From RGIG3013 sp045538935 (GTDB lineage Bacteria; Bacillota; Clostridia; Oscillospirales; Acutalibacteraceae): DNA of 64,000 nt. Positions 15,586-24,201 of the stretch are shown in pieces (the first letter of the stretch is position 1; each line of letters begins with the position of its first letter). The stretch covers positions 55,414-119,413 of the forward strand of contig JAZQEI010000021.1 of the NCBI GenBank assembly GCA_045538935.1. Direction: 5' to 3'. Position numbers and translations under genes: made by a program. The notes beneath the pieces were generated by a model. The model did not search any database. It was not told the DNA's origin and saw only the letters and a program-made list of their open reading frames with translations.

Positions 15586-16941
15586 TTATAGATTTCTTAT
15601 ATGTTTATTATACATTCTTACAAACAATATAATGCATAACACTATTGATACTAATTCTGCAATTGGGAATGCAAACCAAACATAGTTTAAAACACCGGTA
15701 AGAGAAAAGATATAAGCTAAAGGAATTAAAACTATAAGCTGACGTGCAATAGAAATTATCATACTATATATTCCGTTTCCGAGCGCTTGAAATACCGATA
15801 TTAATACTATACATCCGCCTGCAAATATAAAACTTAGACTTATTGTTCTAAGTGCGGGAACACCGATTTGTATCATATGCTCCGATGCTTCAAACATACC
15901 CAGTAAAAGCTGTGGTGCTGTTTGGAACAGTGTAAGTCCCAATGCCATTAGGCTTATAGAATAAACCAAACTTAGCTTAACTGTTTTAACAAGCCGTTCT
16001 TTATTTTTAGCACCGTAGTTATATGCAATTATTGGTACCATTCCGTTATTAAGACCAAAAATAGGCATAAACACAAAGCTTTGTAATTTAAAATAAACAC
16101 CAAAAACGGCATTGGCAGTAGAGGTGAAGCCCATTAGTATTTTGTTCATGCTAAATGTCATTATCGAGCCGATAGATGCCATTATCATAGACGGAATTCC
16201 AACTGCTAGTATTTTTGATATTATCTTAAAATCGGGAACAAATTTTTTTAATCTTATTTTCACATATGGGTTTTTAAAGTGGTTAAAGATTATGCCTAAA
16301 ATTCCTGCGGCAATTTGACCAATTACAGTTGCAACGGCGGCGCCCATAACACCGAGTTTTGGAAATCCAAATTTACCGAATATAAGCACCCAGTCCAAAA
16401 TAATATTTATTATTGCACCTGTGCCCTGAATAAACATAGTGTATATGGTGTTTCCGGTTGCCTGAAGTAATCTTTCAAAAGTGATTTGGGCAAACACACC
16501 AAAAGAGAATATAAGACAAACAGATAAATACTGTGTACCATATTCTATTATTTCAGGGTCGTCGGTCTGAAGTTCAAAAAATGTTCTGGTAAAGGTGAGC
16601 CCCAGTACTAAAAAAATAAGATAAAAAATAGAGATTATTAAAATTCCTTGGTGAGCTGTGCTATCGGCCGCTTTGTAATTTTTCATGCCAAGGTTTTTAG
16701 AAAGCAGAGCATTAATACCAACACCAATTCCTGTGCTACAAGCAATAATAAGGTTTTGCATAGGAAACGCTAACGATACCGCAGTTAAAGCAGATTCCGA
16801 CAGACGCGCCACAAACATACTGTCTACAACATTGTATAAAGCTTGTACCAACATAGATACCACTATTGGTAAAGACATAGAAATAAGCAATTTGTTTACG
16901 GGCATAATGCCCATTTTATTTTCTTTTATATTCTCTCGCAT
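15586..16941 (-). CDS. MATE-family multidrug/toxin exporter
   Basis: A 451-residue integral membrane protein with about 12 helices in two homologous halves. Family marks include the start of the first half (LLISMSLPIVVSMLVQALYN, VDSMFVARL) and the second-half segments. MATE proteins export cationic drugs or metabolites in exchange for Na+ or H+; the substrate here cannot be told. The ATG at 16941 has AAAGGA at proper spacing. It is transcribed alone, downstream of and in the same direction as the aldolase gene, which ends in its own terminator. Confidence 0.9.
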   Translation of the reverse strand: MRENIKENKMGIMPVNKLLISMSLPIVVSMLVQALYNVVDSMFVARLSESALTAVSLAFPMQNLIIACSTGIGVGINALLSKNLGMKNYKAADSTAHQGILIISIFYLIFLVLGLTFTRTFFELQTDDPEIIEYGTQYLSVCLIFSFGVFAQITFERLLQATGNTIYTMFIQGTGAIINIILDWVLIFGKFGFPKLGVMGAAVATVIGQIAAGILGIIFNHFKNPYVKIRLKKFVPDFKIISKILAVGIPSMIMASIGSIMTFSMNKILMGFTSTANAVFGVYFKLQSFVFMPIFGLNNGMVPIIAYNYGAKNKERLVKTVKLSLVYSISLMALGLTLFQTAPQLLLGMFEASEHMIQIGVPALRTISLSFIFAGGCIVLISVFQALGNGIYSMIISIARQLIVLIPLAYIFSLTGVLNYVWFAFPIAELVSIVLCIILFVRMYNKHIRNL

Positions 16942-17010
16942 AATAAAATTCCTTTAAAACAAAATACCTTACTATTTTACTATATTTAACAAAAAAATCA
17001 ACATAATTAT

Positions 17011-17045
17011 TAAAAAAACACCCCTCGTAATTAAACGGGGGGTGT
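17011..17045 (-). terminator. Terminator of the aldolase gene
   Basis: On the minus strand ACACCCC (17045-17039) pairs with GGGGTGT (17024-17018), followed by seven T residues. Confidence 0.8.
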
Positions 17046-17060
17046 AAGCAATATAAAAAC

Positions 17061-17924
17061 TTAAGCTTTGCCAACCGAACCAAAGAGTTCCATCTTTTCC
17101 TTAACGGTTGCCTTAATAGCCTCAAAGCCAGGAGCAAGTAGTTTTCTAGGGTCAAAGCCCTTGCCTTCTAAATCTTTACCTGCTTCAATATATTTTCTTG
17201 TAGCATCTGCAAAAGCAAGCTGACATTCGGTGTTAACGTTAATCTTAGAAACACCCAAAGAAATTGCTTTTTGTATCATTTCAGCAGGAATACCTGTGCC
17301 GCCGTGCAAAACTAGGGGCATATCACCTGTAAGCTGTTGAATAGCATCAAGAGTATCAAAACTAAGACCTGCCCAGTTTGCAGGGTACTTACCATGAATA
17401 TTACCAATACCTGCAGCAAGCATTGTAACGCCTAAATCAGCAATCATTTTGCACTCTTTAGGATCAGCAACTTCGCCGTTACCTACAACGCCGTCTTCTT
17501 CACCGCCAATGGCGCCAACTTCGGCCTCTAACGAAATGTTAAGCTCATTAGCCTTAGCAACTAACTCTTTGGTTTTAGCAATGTTTTCTTCAATAGGATA
17601 ATGCGAACCGTCGAACATTACAGACGAGAAACCTGCCTCAATGCATTTTTGAGCGCCCTCGTAGCTACCGTGGTCTAGGTGTAAAGCAACGGGAACAGTA
17701 ATGTTAAGCTCGTTAATCATAGCCTTAACCATATTAGCAACTGTGGTGTAGCCGCACATATATTTGCCTGCGCCCTCAGATACACCTAAGATAACAGGGG
17801 AGTTTAATTCTTGTGCGGTGAGTAGAATTGCCTTTGTCCACTCAAGGTTGTTGATGTTGAATTGGCCAACTGCATATTTGCCGGCTTTTGCTTTTTGAAG
17901 CATTTCTTTTGCAGAAACTAACAT
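17061..17924 (-). CDS. fba: Class II fructose-1,6-bisphosphate aldolase
   Basis: This zinc enzyme splits fructose bisphosphate in glycolysis. The 287-residue protein has LHLDHGSYEGAQKCIEAGFSS in outline (HLDHG holds a zinc histidine and the catalytic Asp), FDGSHYPIEEN, LEAEVGAIGGEEDGV, GNIHGKYP and VLHGGTGIP, with NVNTE at the phosphate site. The ATG at 17924 follows a strong GGAGG; longer upstream frames have no binding site. The length fits the class IIA/FbaA type of Firmicutes. A possible promoter with an extended -10 (TATAAA, 17966-17961) lies upstream. Confidence 0.94.
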   Translation of the reverse strand: MLVSAKEMLQKAKAGKYAVGQFNINNLEWTKAILLTAQELNSPVILGVSEGAGKYMCGYTTVANMVKAMINELNITVPVALHLDHGSYEGAQKCIEAGFSSVMFDGSHYPIEENIAKTKELVAKANELNISLEAEVGAIGGEEDGVVGNGEVADPKECKMIADLGVTMLAAGIGNIHGKYPANWAGLSFDTLDAIQQLTGDMPLVLHGGTGIPAEMIQKAISLGVSKINVNTECQLAFADATRKYIEAGKDLEGKGFDPRKLLAPGFEAIKATVKEKMELFGSVGKA

Positions 17925-17960
17925 ATTTATATTTCCTCCAAATAAAAAATCTATTAATAG

Positions 17961-17988
17961 TTTATACCAAACAATATTAAAAATCAAG
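17961..17988 (-). promoter_or_regulatory. Probable promoter of fba
   Basis: On the minus strand CTTGAT (17988-17983) and TATAAA (17966-17961) are 16 bases apart. The match is moderate. Confidence 0.45.
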
Positions 17989-18068
17989 TTAAATAAATAG
18001 ATTTAGACAAAAATTACACATAAAATGCATTCTATGAATGAAAGATGGGTATTTATGCACAAAACCAG

Positions 18069-18097
18069 TTGACTTTATGCAAACCTAGTGGTATAAT
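18069..18097 (+). promoter_or_regulatory. Promoter of the amino-acid ABC transporter operon
   Basis: TTGACT (18069-18074) and TATAAT (18092-18097) are 17 bases apart, with TG just upstream of the -10. It is among the best sigma-A promoters in the window. Confidence 0.8.
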
Positions 18098-18159
18098 AGC
18101 CTAAAGTTAGACGTAGGTTTAACTAAATACATACACTTTATTTTAAAGGAGTAACTAAT

Positions 18160-18954
18160 ATGTTTAAGAAAATTTTAGCTATTGTTATGGTTCTTGCTAT
18201 GGTTATGTCTTTTGCCGGCTGCGGTGCTAAGGAAGACGATAAACTTGTTATGGCTACTAACGCTGCATTCCCACCTTATGAGTTTAAGGCTGATGACGGC
18301 TCTTTTGCTGGTATTGACGTAGAGATCGCTGGCCTTATTGCTAAAGAACTCGGCCGTGAGCTTGAAATCGTTGATATCGATTTTGGTGCAATCATTGCAG
18401 GTGTTCAGACTGGCAAGTACGATATGGGTGTTGCAGGTTTAACTGTTACAGACGAAAGACTAGAGAGTGTTAATTTCTCTACCTCCTACGCAAAGGGTAT
18501 TCAGTCGGTTATCGTAAAGGCAGACAGCACATATGCTTCTTTTGAAGATTTTTATACCGAATTTAATGCAGACGGTGATCCTGTAGGCGTTAAAGAGGGT
18601 ATCAAAATTGGCGTTCAGCAAGATACCACAGGTGATATCTATTCTTCCGACGTTCCTGCAAAATGGGGCTTTGGTGAAGAAAACGTAGAGCGTTATAAGA
18701 CCGGTGCAGATGCTGTTGAAGCATTAAAGACTGGCAAGGTTACTGCTGTTATCATTGATAACGAGCCTGCAAAGAGCTTTGTTGCTGCAAACGAAGGCCT
18801 TAAGATTCTTGACGGTTCTTATACCGAAGAAGATTATGCTATTGCAATCGCAAAGGAAGATACTGAGCTTTTAGAACAAGTAAACGCTGCTCTTAAGAAA
18901 CTAACCGATAACGGCGAAATTAAGAAGATTGTTGATAAGTACATTCCCGCATAA
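18160..18954 (+). CDS. Polar amino-acid ABC transporter, substrate-binding lipoprotein
   Basis: The 264-residue protein has a lipoprotein signal (MVMSFAGC, lipid-anchored Cys about 21) and the solute-binding family 3 fold: LVMATNAAFPPYEFKADDGSFAGIDVE in outline, DFGAIIAGVQTGKYDMGVAGLTVTDER in outline, and KIGVQQDTTGD. The conserved Arg after TDE contacts the amino-acid carboxylate. Permease and ATPase genes follow. A terminator-like hairpin between this gene and the permease would allow more binding protein than membrane parts. The exact amino acid is not evident. Confidence 0.92.
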   Translation: MFKKILAIVMVLAMVMSFAGCGAKEDDKLVMATNAAFPPYEFKADDGSFAGIDVEIAGLIAKELGRELEIVDIDFGAIIAGVQTGKYDMGVAGLTVTDERLESVNFSTSYAKGIQSVIVKADSTYASFEDFYTEFNADGDPVGVKEGIKIGVQQDTTGDIYSSDVPAKWGFGEENVERYKTGADAVEALKTGKVTAVIIDNEPAKSFVAANEGLKILDGSYTEEDYAIAIAKEDTELLEQVNAALKKLTDNGEIKKIVDKYIPA

Positions 18955-18970
18955 TCAATTTTAAGTCACT

Positions 18971-19000
18971 AAAAGGGCGGCGTTAAAACCGCCCTTTTTA
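18971..19000 (+). terminator. Partial terminator between binding-protein and permease genes
   Basis: AAAAGGGCGG and CCGCCCTTTT flank an 8-base loop and end in T residues. It sits inside the transporter operon, so it probably lowers downstream expression rather than ending the operon. Confidence 0.75.
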
Positions 19001-19024
19001 ATTGTGTAAAGGAGCCTAATATTA

Positions 19025-19792
19025 ATGGCAGAATGGTTTGCAAAATTTTACGCAGGAGCACCTGAGTGGATTCAGAACTTTTGCGATGATTTTAAACTTA
19101 ATTTTATAACCGGAGATAAATGGAAGTGGCTGCTAGACGGTCTTAAAATGACCTTAATAATTACATTTTTCTCTGTTCTTTTGGGTATCGTTATAGGTGT
19201 TATACTTGCGATAATTCGTACCACACACGATAAGAATATTGAAACATTTAAAAAACGTGGCGGAATTGGATACATAATTATAAAACTACTTAATGCAATT
19301 GCTAATATATATTTAACAGTAATTCGCGGAACTCCGGTTGTAGTACAATTGCTTATAATGTATTTTATAATTTTTGCATCTTCAAGAAATTCTACGCTTA
19401 TAGCTATAATCGCTTTCGGTATAAATTCGGGTGCATATGTTGCCGAAATTTTCCGCGGCGGAATTATGTCGGTTGATAACGGACAGTTTGAAGCGGGTAG
19501 AAGCCTTGGCTTTAACTATATTCAGACCATGATTTACATAGTTATACCGCAGATGTTTAAAATGGTTCTTCCAACCCTTTGTAATGAGTTTATTGTTTTG
19601 CTTAAAGAAACATCGGTTGCAGGTTATGTTGGCATTGCCGATTTAACAAAGGCCGGCGACCTTATTAGAGGCAGAACCTTTTCAGCATTTATGCCTTTAA
19701 TAGCTGTTGCAATTATCTATTTGGTAATAGTTATGTTGTTTACTTGGCTTGTTGGCAAGCTTGAAAGGAGGCTTCGCAGAAGTGACCATTAA
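19025..19792 (+). CDS. Polar amino-acid ABC transporter, permease
   Basis: A 255-residue inner-membrane subunit of the HisM/GlnP type. It has a short soluble N-terminus, then about five helices. The segment with YLTVIRGTPVVVQLLIMYF is typical of the family. The cytoplasmic EAA loop (EAGRSLGFNYIQTMIYIVIP) contacts the ATPase. The start at 19025 follows AAAGGAG. Its stop overlaps the start of the ATPase gene by 11 bases. Confidence 0.93.
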   Translation: MAEWFAKFYAGAPEWIQNFCDDFKLNFITGDKWKWLLDGLKMTLIITFFSVLLGIVIGVILAIIRTTHDKNIETFKKRGGIGYIIIKLLNAIANIYLTVIRGTPVVVQLLIMYFIIFASSRNSTLIAIIAFGINSGAYVAEIFRGGIMSVDNGQFEAGRSLGFNYIQTMIYIVIPQMFKMVLPTLCNEFIVLLKETSVAGYVGIADLTKAGDLIRGRTFSAFMPLIAVAIIYLVIVMLFTWLVGKLERRLRRSDH

Positions 19793-20522
19793 TAATATTT
19801 TAATAAAAACCGAAAATCTGCAGAAGTCTTTCGGAAAAATTGATGTTCTTAAAGGAATTGATATTGAAATTAAAAAGGGCGAGGTTGTAGTTGTTATAGG
19901 ACCTTCGGGTTCGGGTAAGTCTACATTTTTGCGTTGTTTAAATCGTTTAGAAGAGCCCACAGGCGGAAAGATAATTTTTGAAGGTGCAGATATTACCGAT
20001 CCGAAAAGCAATATTAATTTGCACAGACAAAAAATGGGAATGGTTTTTCAGCAGTTCAATTTGTTCCCGCATATGACAGTGCTCAAAAATATGACTGTAG
20101 CACCTATTAAGTTATTAGGAATAAATAAGCAAGATGCAGAGGCGCGTGCTTTAGAATTGCTTGATAAAGTAGGCTTAAAGGACCGCGCAAGTGCATACCC
20201 ATCACAACTTTCCGGTGGTCAAAAGCAGCGTGTTGCAATAGTAAGAGCTTTATGTATGCAACCCGAGGTTATGCTTTTTGATGAACCTACAAGCGCACTT
20301 GATCCCGAAATGGTAGGCGAGGTTCTTGCCGTTATGAAAGACCTTGCAAAGTCAGGTATGACCATGGTTGTGGTTACACACGAAATGGGATTTGCCAAAG
20401 AGGTTGCCGACAGAGTTCTATTTATAGACGAGGGAATTATAATGGAACAAGGCACACCGCAAGAATTATTTGAAAATCCGCAAAGTGCAAGACTTAAAGA
20501 CTTCTTAGGTAAAGTATTGTAA
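19782..20522 (+). CDS. Polar amino-acid ABC transporter, ATP-binding protein
   Basis: The 246-residue ATPase energises the transporter. It shows Walker A GPSGSGKST (residues 40-48), the Q-loop region MVFQQFNLFPHMTVLKN, signature LSGGQKQRVAIVRAL, Walker B VMLFDEPTSALD and the H-loop VVTHEMGFA. The GTG at 19782 is chosen: AAAGGAGG ends near 19771 and the resulting N-terminus (MTINNILIKTENLQKSFG) fits the family; a more upstream ATG would add an atypical leader inside the permease gene. Confidence 0.94.
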   Translation: MTINNILIKTENLQKSFGKIDVLKGIDIEIKKGEVVVVIGPSGSGKSTFLRCLNRLEEPTGGKIIFEGADITDPKSNINLHRQKMGMVFQQFNLFPHMTVLKNMTVAPIKLLGINKQDAEARALELLDKVGLKDRASAYPSQLSGGQKQRVAIVRALCMQPEVMLFDEPTSALDPEMVGEVLAVMKDLAKSGMTMVVVTHEMGFAKEVADRVLFIDEGIIMEQGTPQELFENPQSARLKDFLGKVL

Positions 20523-20528
20523 TTTAAA

Positions 20529-20561
20529 CAAAAACTCCGCTTATATAAAGCGGAGTTTTTT
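20529..20561. terminator. Terminator of the amino-acid transporter operon
   Basis: AAAACTCCGCTT and AAGCGGAGTTTT form a stem with a short loop and T-run. A-rich flanks allow use by the convergent minus-strand gene too. Confidence 0.85.
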
Positions 20562-20574
20562 AATTAATTTTTAG

Positions 20575-21951
20575 TTATAAATTTCGGAAATTTTCTATTC
20601 GATGAAAAGTTGAATAATTAGAGTCGTGGAAATTGTGGGCGTTATTTATTGCTGTTCTACAAAGATAAATAATGTCGTTGCATTCAAATTCAAAATCTAC
20701 ATACTGAAAACCAATTTTTTCTGGATCCTCATTTGAATAGTCAAGCAAATCTGTAACTACATACCAGTTATTCAAATCATCAGACGCCATTAGTGAAAGT
20801 AAATTTCTCTGGGTATTTATGGTTTCGTGCAAACGGGAAGCTATGGAATAATATTTTTTAGAAACTGCATCATATTTAATCATAAATTTTGATAAATTTG
20901 CGGGGAAGTTAATAAGGTGAGAATATTCGAGTATTGCTTCGGAATTCTGCATATTAACTTCATATGCCAGAACGCACCTATTACCACCAAAACGCATTAT
21001 ATTCAAAAGTCTGTTTTGTGGGTCTGCTACCAGCGTTCCCTCAATGGTCATGGTGCAAACTTGAAGATGTGACATCTCGGGTGCAAAGCTTGGGTCGAAT
21101 TTGCGCGGTGGCGTGAAACTCCAGTTTTCAGGGATAAGCAAATCGTCATCAACACTGCAGGACATTACCGCTGCTGCGTGGCAATATTGGCTGTTTGCCC
21201 AAGACCCCCATTCGAACGTATTATATATTCTTCCGTTGTGGAAAAATATGTTTTGGGGATTCTTATGAACACCGTCATTACCCTTCTTTCCGTTAGAGCC
21301 TCTGAGCAAGCAAACGGGGGCAGAAAAGGTTTTTCCTCCATCGGTAGATTTACCGATTAGTAAATCGCCGTATTCGGTAGAGCAAGAGAGCATATACAGT
21401 TCACCGTTGTGAATAAACATTTTGCCCCAAAAGCAAGGCATCAGCTCGCTGACATAATGCCAAGTTTTGCCGTCATCATCTGAGCGGAAAATAAGAGTAA
21501 GGTTCTGAGGATGTTCAGCTGCAAAAAGATCCATTGAGGCTAAAAGGAAGCCGCCGGGATGGCGCACAAGCGAAGGAGAGCATAGATATCTGCCCGAAAA
21601 CGAATATGCTTCATCATCGGGGTGCAGATAGTTTACTACCGTACCAACCGGTTTACCTGTTCGGGCAAGACGTACAAGGCTTTTCTTTTCGCCAGACTGA
21701 ATATAAAATTCATAGTCAGTATTTGTTTCAAGATTTTCTATGTTGAATTCAGTACCGCATGTTTTACCGCATACAATAAATTCTTCTGTATTTCTTTTGC
21801 GGTAAAAAACAGTATATTCTTCGTTTTTTGTGTCTAGCCACTCAAAGTGAATATTGTTGACATTAGGTGCAATACGACATATATAAATATCACCAACGTT
21901 GCGCAGTAACGGTTTGTAAGGTACATAGCTCCATAAATTATAGCCCTTCAT
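20575..21951 (-). CDS. Sialidase-like/BNR-repeat protein with FN3-like N-terminus
   Basis: The 458-residue protein appears to be a six-bladed beta-propeller. Two Asp-box motifs are visible, SDDDGKTWHY and STDGGKTFSAP. Residues about 25-95 look like a fibronectin-III-type sandwich (HFEWLDTKNEEYTVFYR, LETNTDYEFYI). There is no signal peptide, so it would be cytoplasmic. The Arg-Ile-Pro motif of family GH33 sialidases is not evident, so another glycan-active propeller is possible. It overlaps the upstream lyase gene by 14 bases, which links it to a sialic-acid-like or related sugar pathway. Confidence 0.65.
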   Translation of the reverse strand: MKGYNLWSYVPYKPLLRNVGDIYICRIAPNVNNIHFEWLDTKNEEYTVFYRKRNTEEFIVCGKTCGTEFNIENLETNTDYEFYIQSGEKKSLVRLARTGKPVGTVVNYLHPDDEAYSFSGRYLCSPSLVRHPGGFLLASMDLFAAEHPQNLTLIFRSDDDGKTWHYVSELMPCFWGKMFIHNGELYMLSCSTEYGDLLIGKSTDGGKTFSAPVCLLRGSNGKKGNDGVHKNPQNIFFHNGRIYNTFEWGSWANSQYCHAAAVMSCSVDDDLLIPENWSFTPPRKFDPSFAPEMSHLQVCTMTIEGTLVADPQNRLLNIMRFGGNRCVLAYEVNMQNSEAILEYSHLINFPANLSKFMIKYDAVSKKYYSIASRLHETINTQRNLLSLMASDDLNNWYVVTDLLDYSNEDPEKIGFQYVDFEFECNDIIYLCRTAINNAHNFHDSNYSTFHRIENFRNL

Positions 21952-22870
21952 AAGATTTTCCTTCCAATATTTTTTCTAATTTATCGGTTGCATATTTCAT
22001 TTGTTCCATACAGCTTTTGGCATATTCTGTAAGCTCTTCGCTTTTTCGATTTCGCGCAATATTTTCGGTATTTATCCCACAAAGATTCATATGGTATTTT
22101 GCCGTTAGCGGATAGGGAAGACCTACCTCGGTAAAGCCGAAGGTTCCTATAACCGATTGCACCAAATCTGCTTTATCGCTCTTATAATTCTCTCTTAACC
22201 ACGAATACAGTTTGGGGTGGAAATTGCACATAATACCGCAATAACCGTCGGCACCGTTGCGCATAGTTTCGAGCAAGGTCTGACAGTTGGCATTAAGGAT
22301 TTTAAAATGACTGCCCTTTAACTGTTCACACCGCTGTTTGATAAGGTTTGCATCACAGCAAGTATCTTTCATATAGTAAAAACGCCCTGTGGAAAGACAC
22401 CAATCAAGAATTTTAGGTGTAACCAGTCTTTTATAGGGATAAGGACATTCATAAAGTCCGAGTTTTGCATCGGCGGGAAGCTGTGCAATCAGTTTCTCGG
22501 CATTTGCGATAAACACATCATCACCCTCATTATTTATATCAAGGCGATTTGTTATTAAAATAAGAGCATCTGTGCCTGAGGCGTATATTGCATTAAGTTC
22601 TTTAACTTGGTCTTCTAATGAGTCCGAAATATGACCCGAAGAAACTACTAAAAAGTTTTTATCAAGCTCTTTCGCTCGCTTATAAACACTACGGTTAAGC
22701 TCGACCCGTTCTTCGAGAGATAAATAAAAAATCTCACTTGACTGACATACTGCAAATATACCATCAAGTCCGTTTTCATAGTACCAGTCTACGTATTTAC
22801 AAGCGGTATCATAATCAATACTGCCATCCTTTTTATAAGGTGTTATCATTGTTGTTAAAATTTCCATTCT
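21938..22870 (-). CDS. Dihydrodipicolinate synthase/N-acetylneuraminate lyase family aldolase
   Basis: A class I aldolase of the DapA/NanA superfamily, 310 residues from the ATG at 22870, which follows GGGAGG. Marks are the N-terminal strand (LTTMITPYKKDGSIDYDT), a GLYECPYPYK segment containing the conserved Tyr, and FYYMKDTC with the probable Schiff-base Lys. The usual GTTGE motif is replaced by AVCQSSEIF, as in several lyase-type members. The adjacent sialidase-like gene makes a sugar-acid lyase more likely than lysine synthesis. An AraC regulator is divergent, and both promoters fit the consensus. Confidence 0.83.
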   Translation of the reverse strand, partial: RMEILTTMITPYKKDGSIDYDTACKYVDWYYENGLDGIFAVCQSSEIFYLSLEERVELNRSVYKRAKELDKNFLVVSSGHISDSLEDQVKELNAIYASGTDALILITNRLDINNEGDDVFIANAEKLIAQLPADAKLGLYECPYPYKRLVTPKILDWCLSTGRFYYMKDTCCDANLIKQRCEQLKGSHFKILNANCQTLLETMRNGADGYCGIMCNFHPKLYSWLRENYKSDKADLVQSVIGTFGFTEVGLPYPLTAKYHMNLCGINTENIARNRKSEELTEYAKSCMEQMKYATDKLEKILEGKSYEGL

Positions 22871-22889
22871 ATAGCCTCCCATCAATTAA

Positions 22890-22918
22890 ATTATAATTGC
22901 GCTACTTAACAAAGACAA
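22890..22918 (-). promoter_or_regulatory. Promoter of the lyase/sialidase-like operon
   Basis: On the minus strand TTGTCT (22918-22913) and TATAAT (22895-22890) are 17 bases apart. Confidence 0.65.
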
Positions 22919-22960
22919 TATAAAACGCAGACTTGATTTTATAATTTTAGGACATTTGAG

Positions 22961-22989
22961 TTGATTGTTAAAAGAGTAATTGTTATAAT
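22961..22989 (+). promoter_or_regulatory. Promoter of the AraC-family gene
   Basis: TTGATT (22961-22966) and TATAAT (22984-22989) are 17 bases apart. It is divergent from the lyase promoter, with start points about 70 bases apart. Confidence 0.65.
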
Positions 22990-23011
22990 AAAAACACAAG
23001 GCGGTGAAAAA

Positions 23012-23830
23012 ATGAAGATATTTTATAAACAGCCGGAGCAAAATCTACAGAGTAGCCTGAGTCGTTTTGGTGTACAAAACTGTTATTTCAAAAAACTAAT
23101 TTTCGACCGAGATCATAAAAGTATTACAAAAAAGCCCCATCATCATACAGGGTTTGAAATGCACATTATTACCGAGGGATTTCAGGAATACGAGGTAAAC
23201 GGAAAAGGCTTTGTTCTGAAAAGCGGTAGTTTTATTATTATATATCCTAGCGTTAGTCATACGGTTATTGCATCAGCGCCTCATACTCAAAAATACTCTA
23301 TCACATTTAATAAGCAAATAGAGGAATCAAAAACCTGCTTTTTTGGCACAATAACCGAACGAATTGCCAGTAACCTTGCATATATCTCTAATGAGGCATT
23401 GCTTAAAAAGGAACATTCGGCCCAATTGATAGAAAATAACATATTTGAAATTCTTGTTTGGGCTTTTAGATTATTAGGGATGGAAGAAAACATACAAAAG
23501 CAAGATGAAAATGTGGTTACTTCTTTAGCTAAGCAGTATATTAATGACAACATTGAAATGCCACCGAGTGTGGAGGAAGTAGCGGAATACTGTTATTTAA
23601 GTACCAAACAGTTAACACGTATTTTCCATAGGTTTGAGGGTATTTCTCCGGGAGAATATATTATAAAAAGCCGTATCTCAAAAATCGAAAAATTACTTGC
23701 GGATTATTCATTTTCGTTAAAACAAATTAGCGAAATAATGAATTTTAACAATGAATATTATTTTAATGCTTTTTTTAAAAAGCATTCGGGGATGCCACCG
23801 GGAGAATACCGAAAAATGAACGGTAAATAA
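23012..23830 (+). CDS. AraC-family transcriptional regulator with cupin sensor domain
   Basis: The 272-residue protein has an N-terminal cupin-type sensor (KKPHHHTGFEMHIITEGFQEY in outline) and a C-terminal pair of helix-turn-helix units: SVEEVAEYCYLSTKQLTRIFHR and LKQISEIMNFNNEYYFNAFFKK, ending PGEYRKMNG. The ATG at 23012 follows GGCGGTGA. It is divergent from the sialidase-like/lyase operon and probably activates it in response to a sugar ligand. Ligand and binding site are inference. Confidence 0.88.
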   Translation: MKIFYKQPEQNLQSSLSRFGVQNCYFKKLIFDRDHKSITKKPHHHTGFEMHIITEGFQEYEVNGKGFVLKSGSFIIIYPSVSHTVIASAPHTQKYSITFNKQIEESKTCFFGTITERIASNLAYISNEALLKKEHSAQLIENNIFEILVWAFRLLGMEENIQKQDENVVTSLAKQYINDNIEMPPSVEEVAEYCYLSTKQLTRIFHRFEGISPGEYIIKSRISKIEKLLADYSFSLKQISEIMNFNNEYYFNAFFKKHSGMPPGEYRKMNGK

Positions 23831-23854
23831 GTTTTTATAATATACTTTTAATCG

Positions 23855-23883
23855 TCATAATTTTAAAAATTTTTTCATACAAT
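23855..23883 (+). promoter_or_regulatory. Sigma-E promoter of spoIIID
   Basis: TCATAAT (23855-23861) and CATACAAT (23876-23883) are 14 bases apart, matching the known sigma-E consensus well. spoIIID is sigma-E dependent in B. subtilis. Confidence 0.75.
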
Positions 23884-23910
23884 TAAACAGTGCTTTTAGG
23901 AGTTGGTTGT

Positions 23911-24159
23911 ATGAATTATACTGTTGATAATAGAGCAATTGTTTTAGGCGAATACATAATAAATACAGGTGCCACAGTGCGCGCTGCAGCAAAGGTTTTT
24001 AAAATTAGTAAATCTACGGTACATAAAGATGTTACACAAAGGCTTAAAAGAGATCAACCGCAGCTTTATTTGCAGGTTAAAAAAGTATTAGAAAAAAACA
24101 AGTCTGAGCGACATATTCGTGGCGGTCTTGCAACTAAAAGAAAATATAAAGGCGAATAA
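23911..24159 (+). CDS. spoIIID: Sporulation transcriptional regulator SpoIIID
   Basis: SpoIIID is the small DNA-binding protein that tunes mother-cell gene expression with sigma-E and sigma-K. The 82 residues closely follow the family: AIVLGEYIINTGATVRAAAK, FKISKSTVHKDVTQRL (helix-turn-helix), and the basic tail ERHIRGGLATKRKYKG. The ATG at 23911 follows AGGAG. A sigma-E-type promoter precedes it, and a terminator follows. It is transcribed alone. Confidence 0.96.
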   Translation: MNYTVDNRAIVLGEYIINTGATVRAAAKVFKISKSTVHKDVTQRLKRDQPQLYLQVKKVLEKNKSERHIRGGLATKRKYKGE

Positions 24160-24161
24160 TT

Positions 24162-24197
24162 AAACCCTACCAAAGCGTTTGCTTTGGTAGGGTTTTG
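24162..24197. terminator. Terminator between spoIIID and prfC
   Basis: AAACCCTACCAAAGC pairs perfectly with GCTTTGGTAGGGTTT around a GTTT loop. It lies between convergent genes. Confidence 0.87.
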
Positions 24198-24201
24198 TGT
24201 T

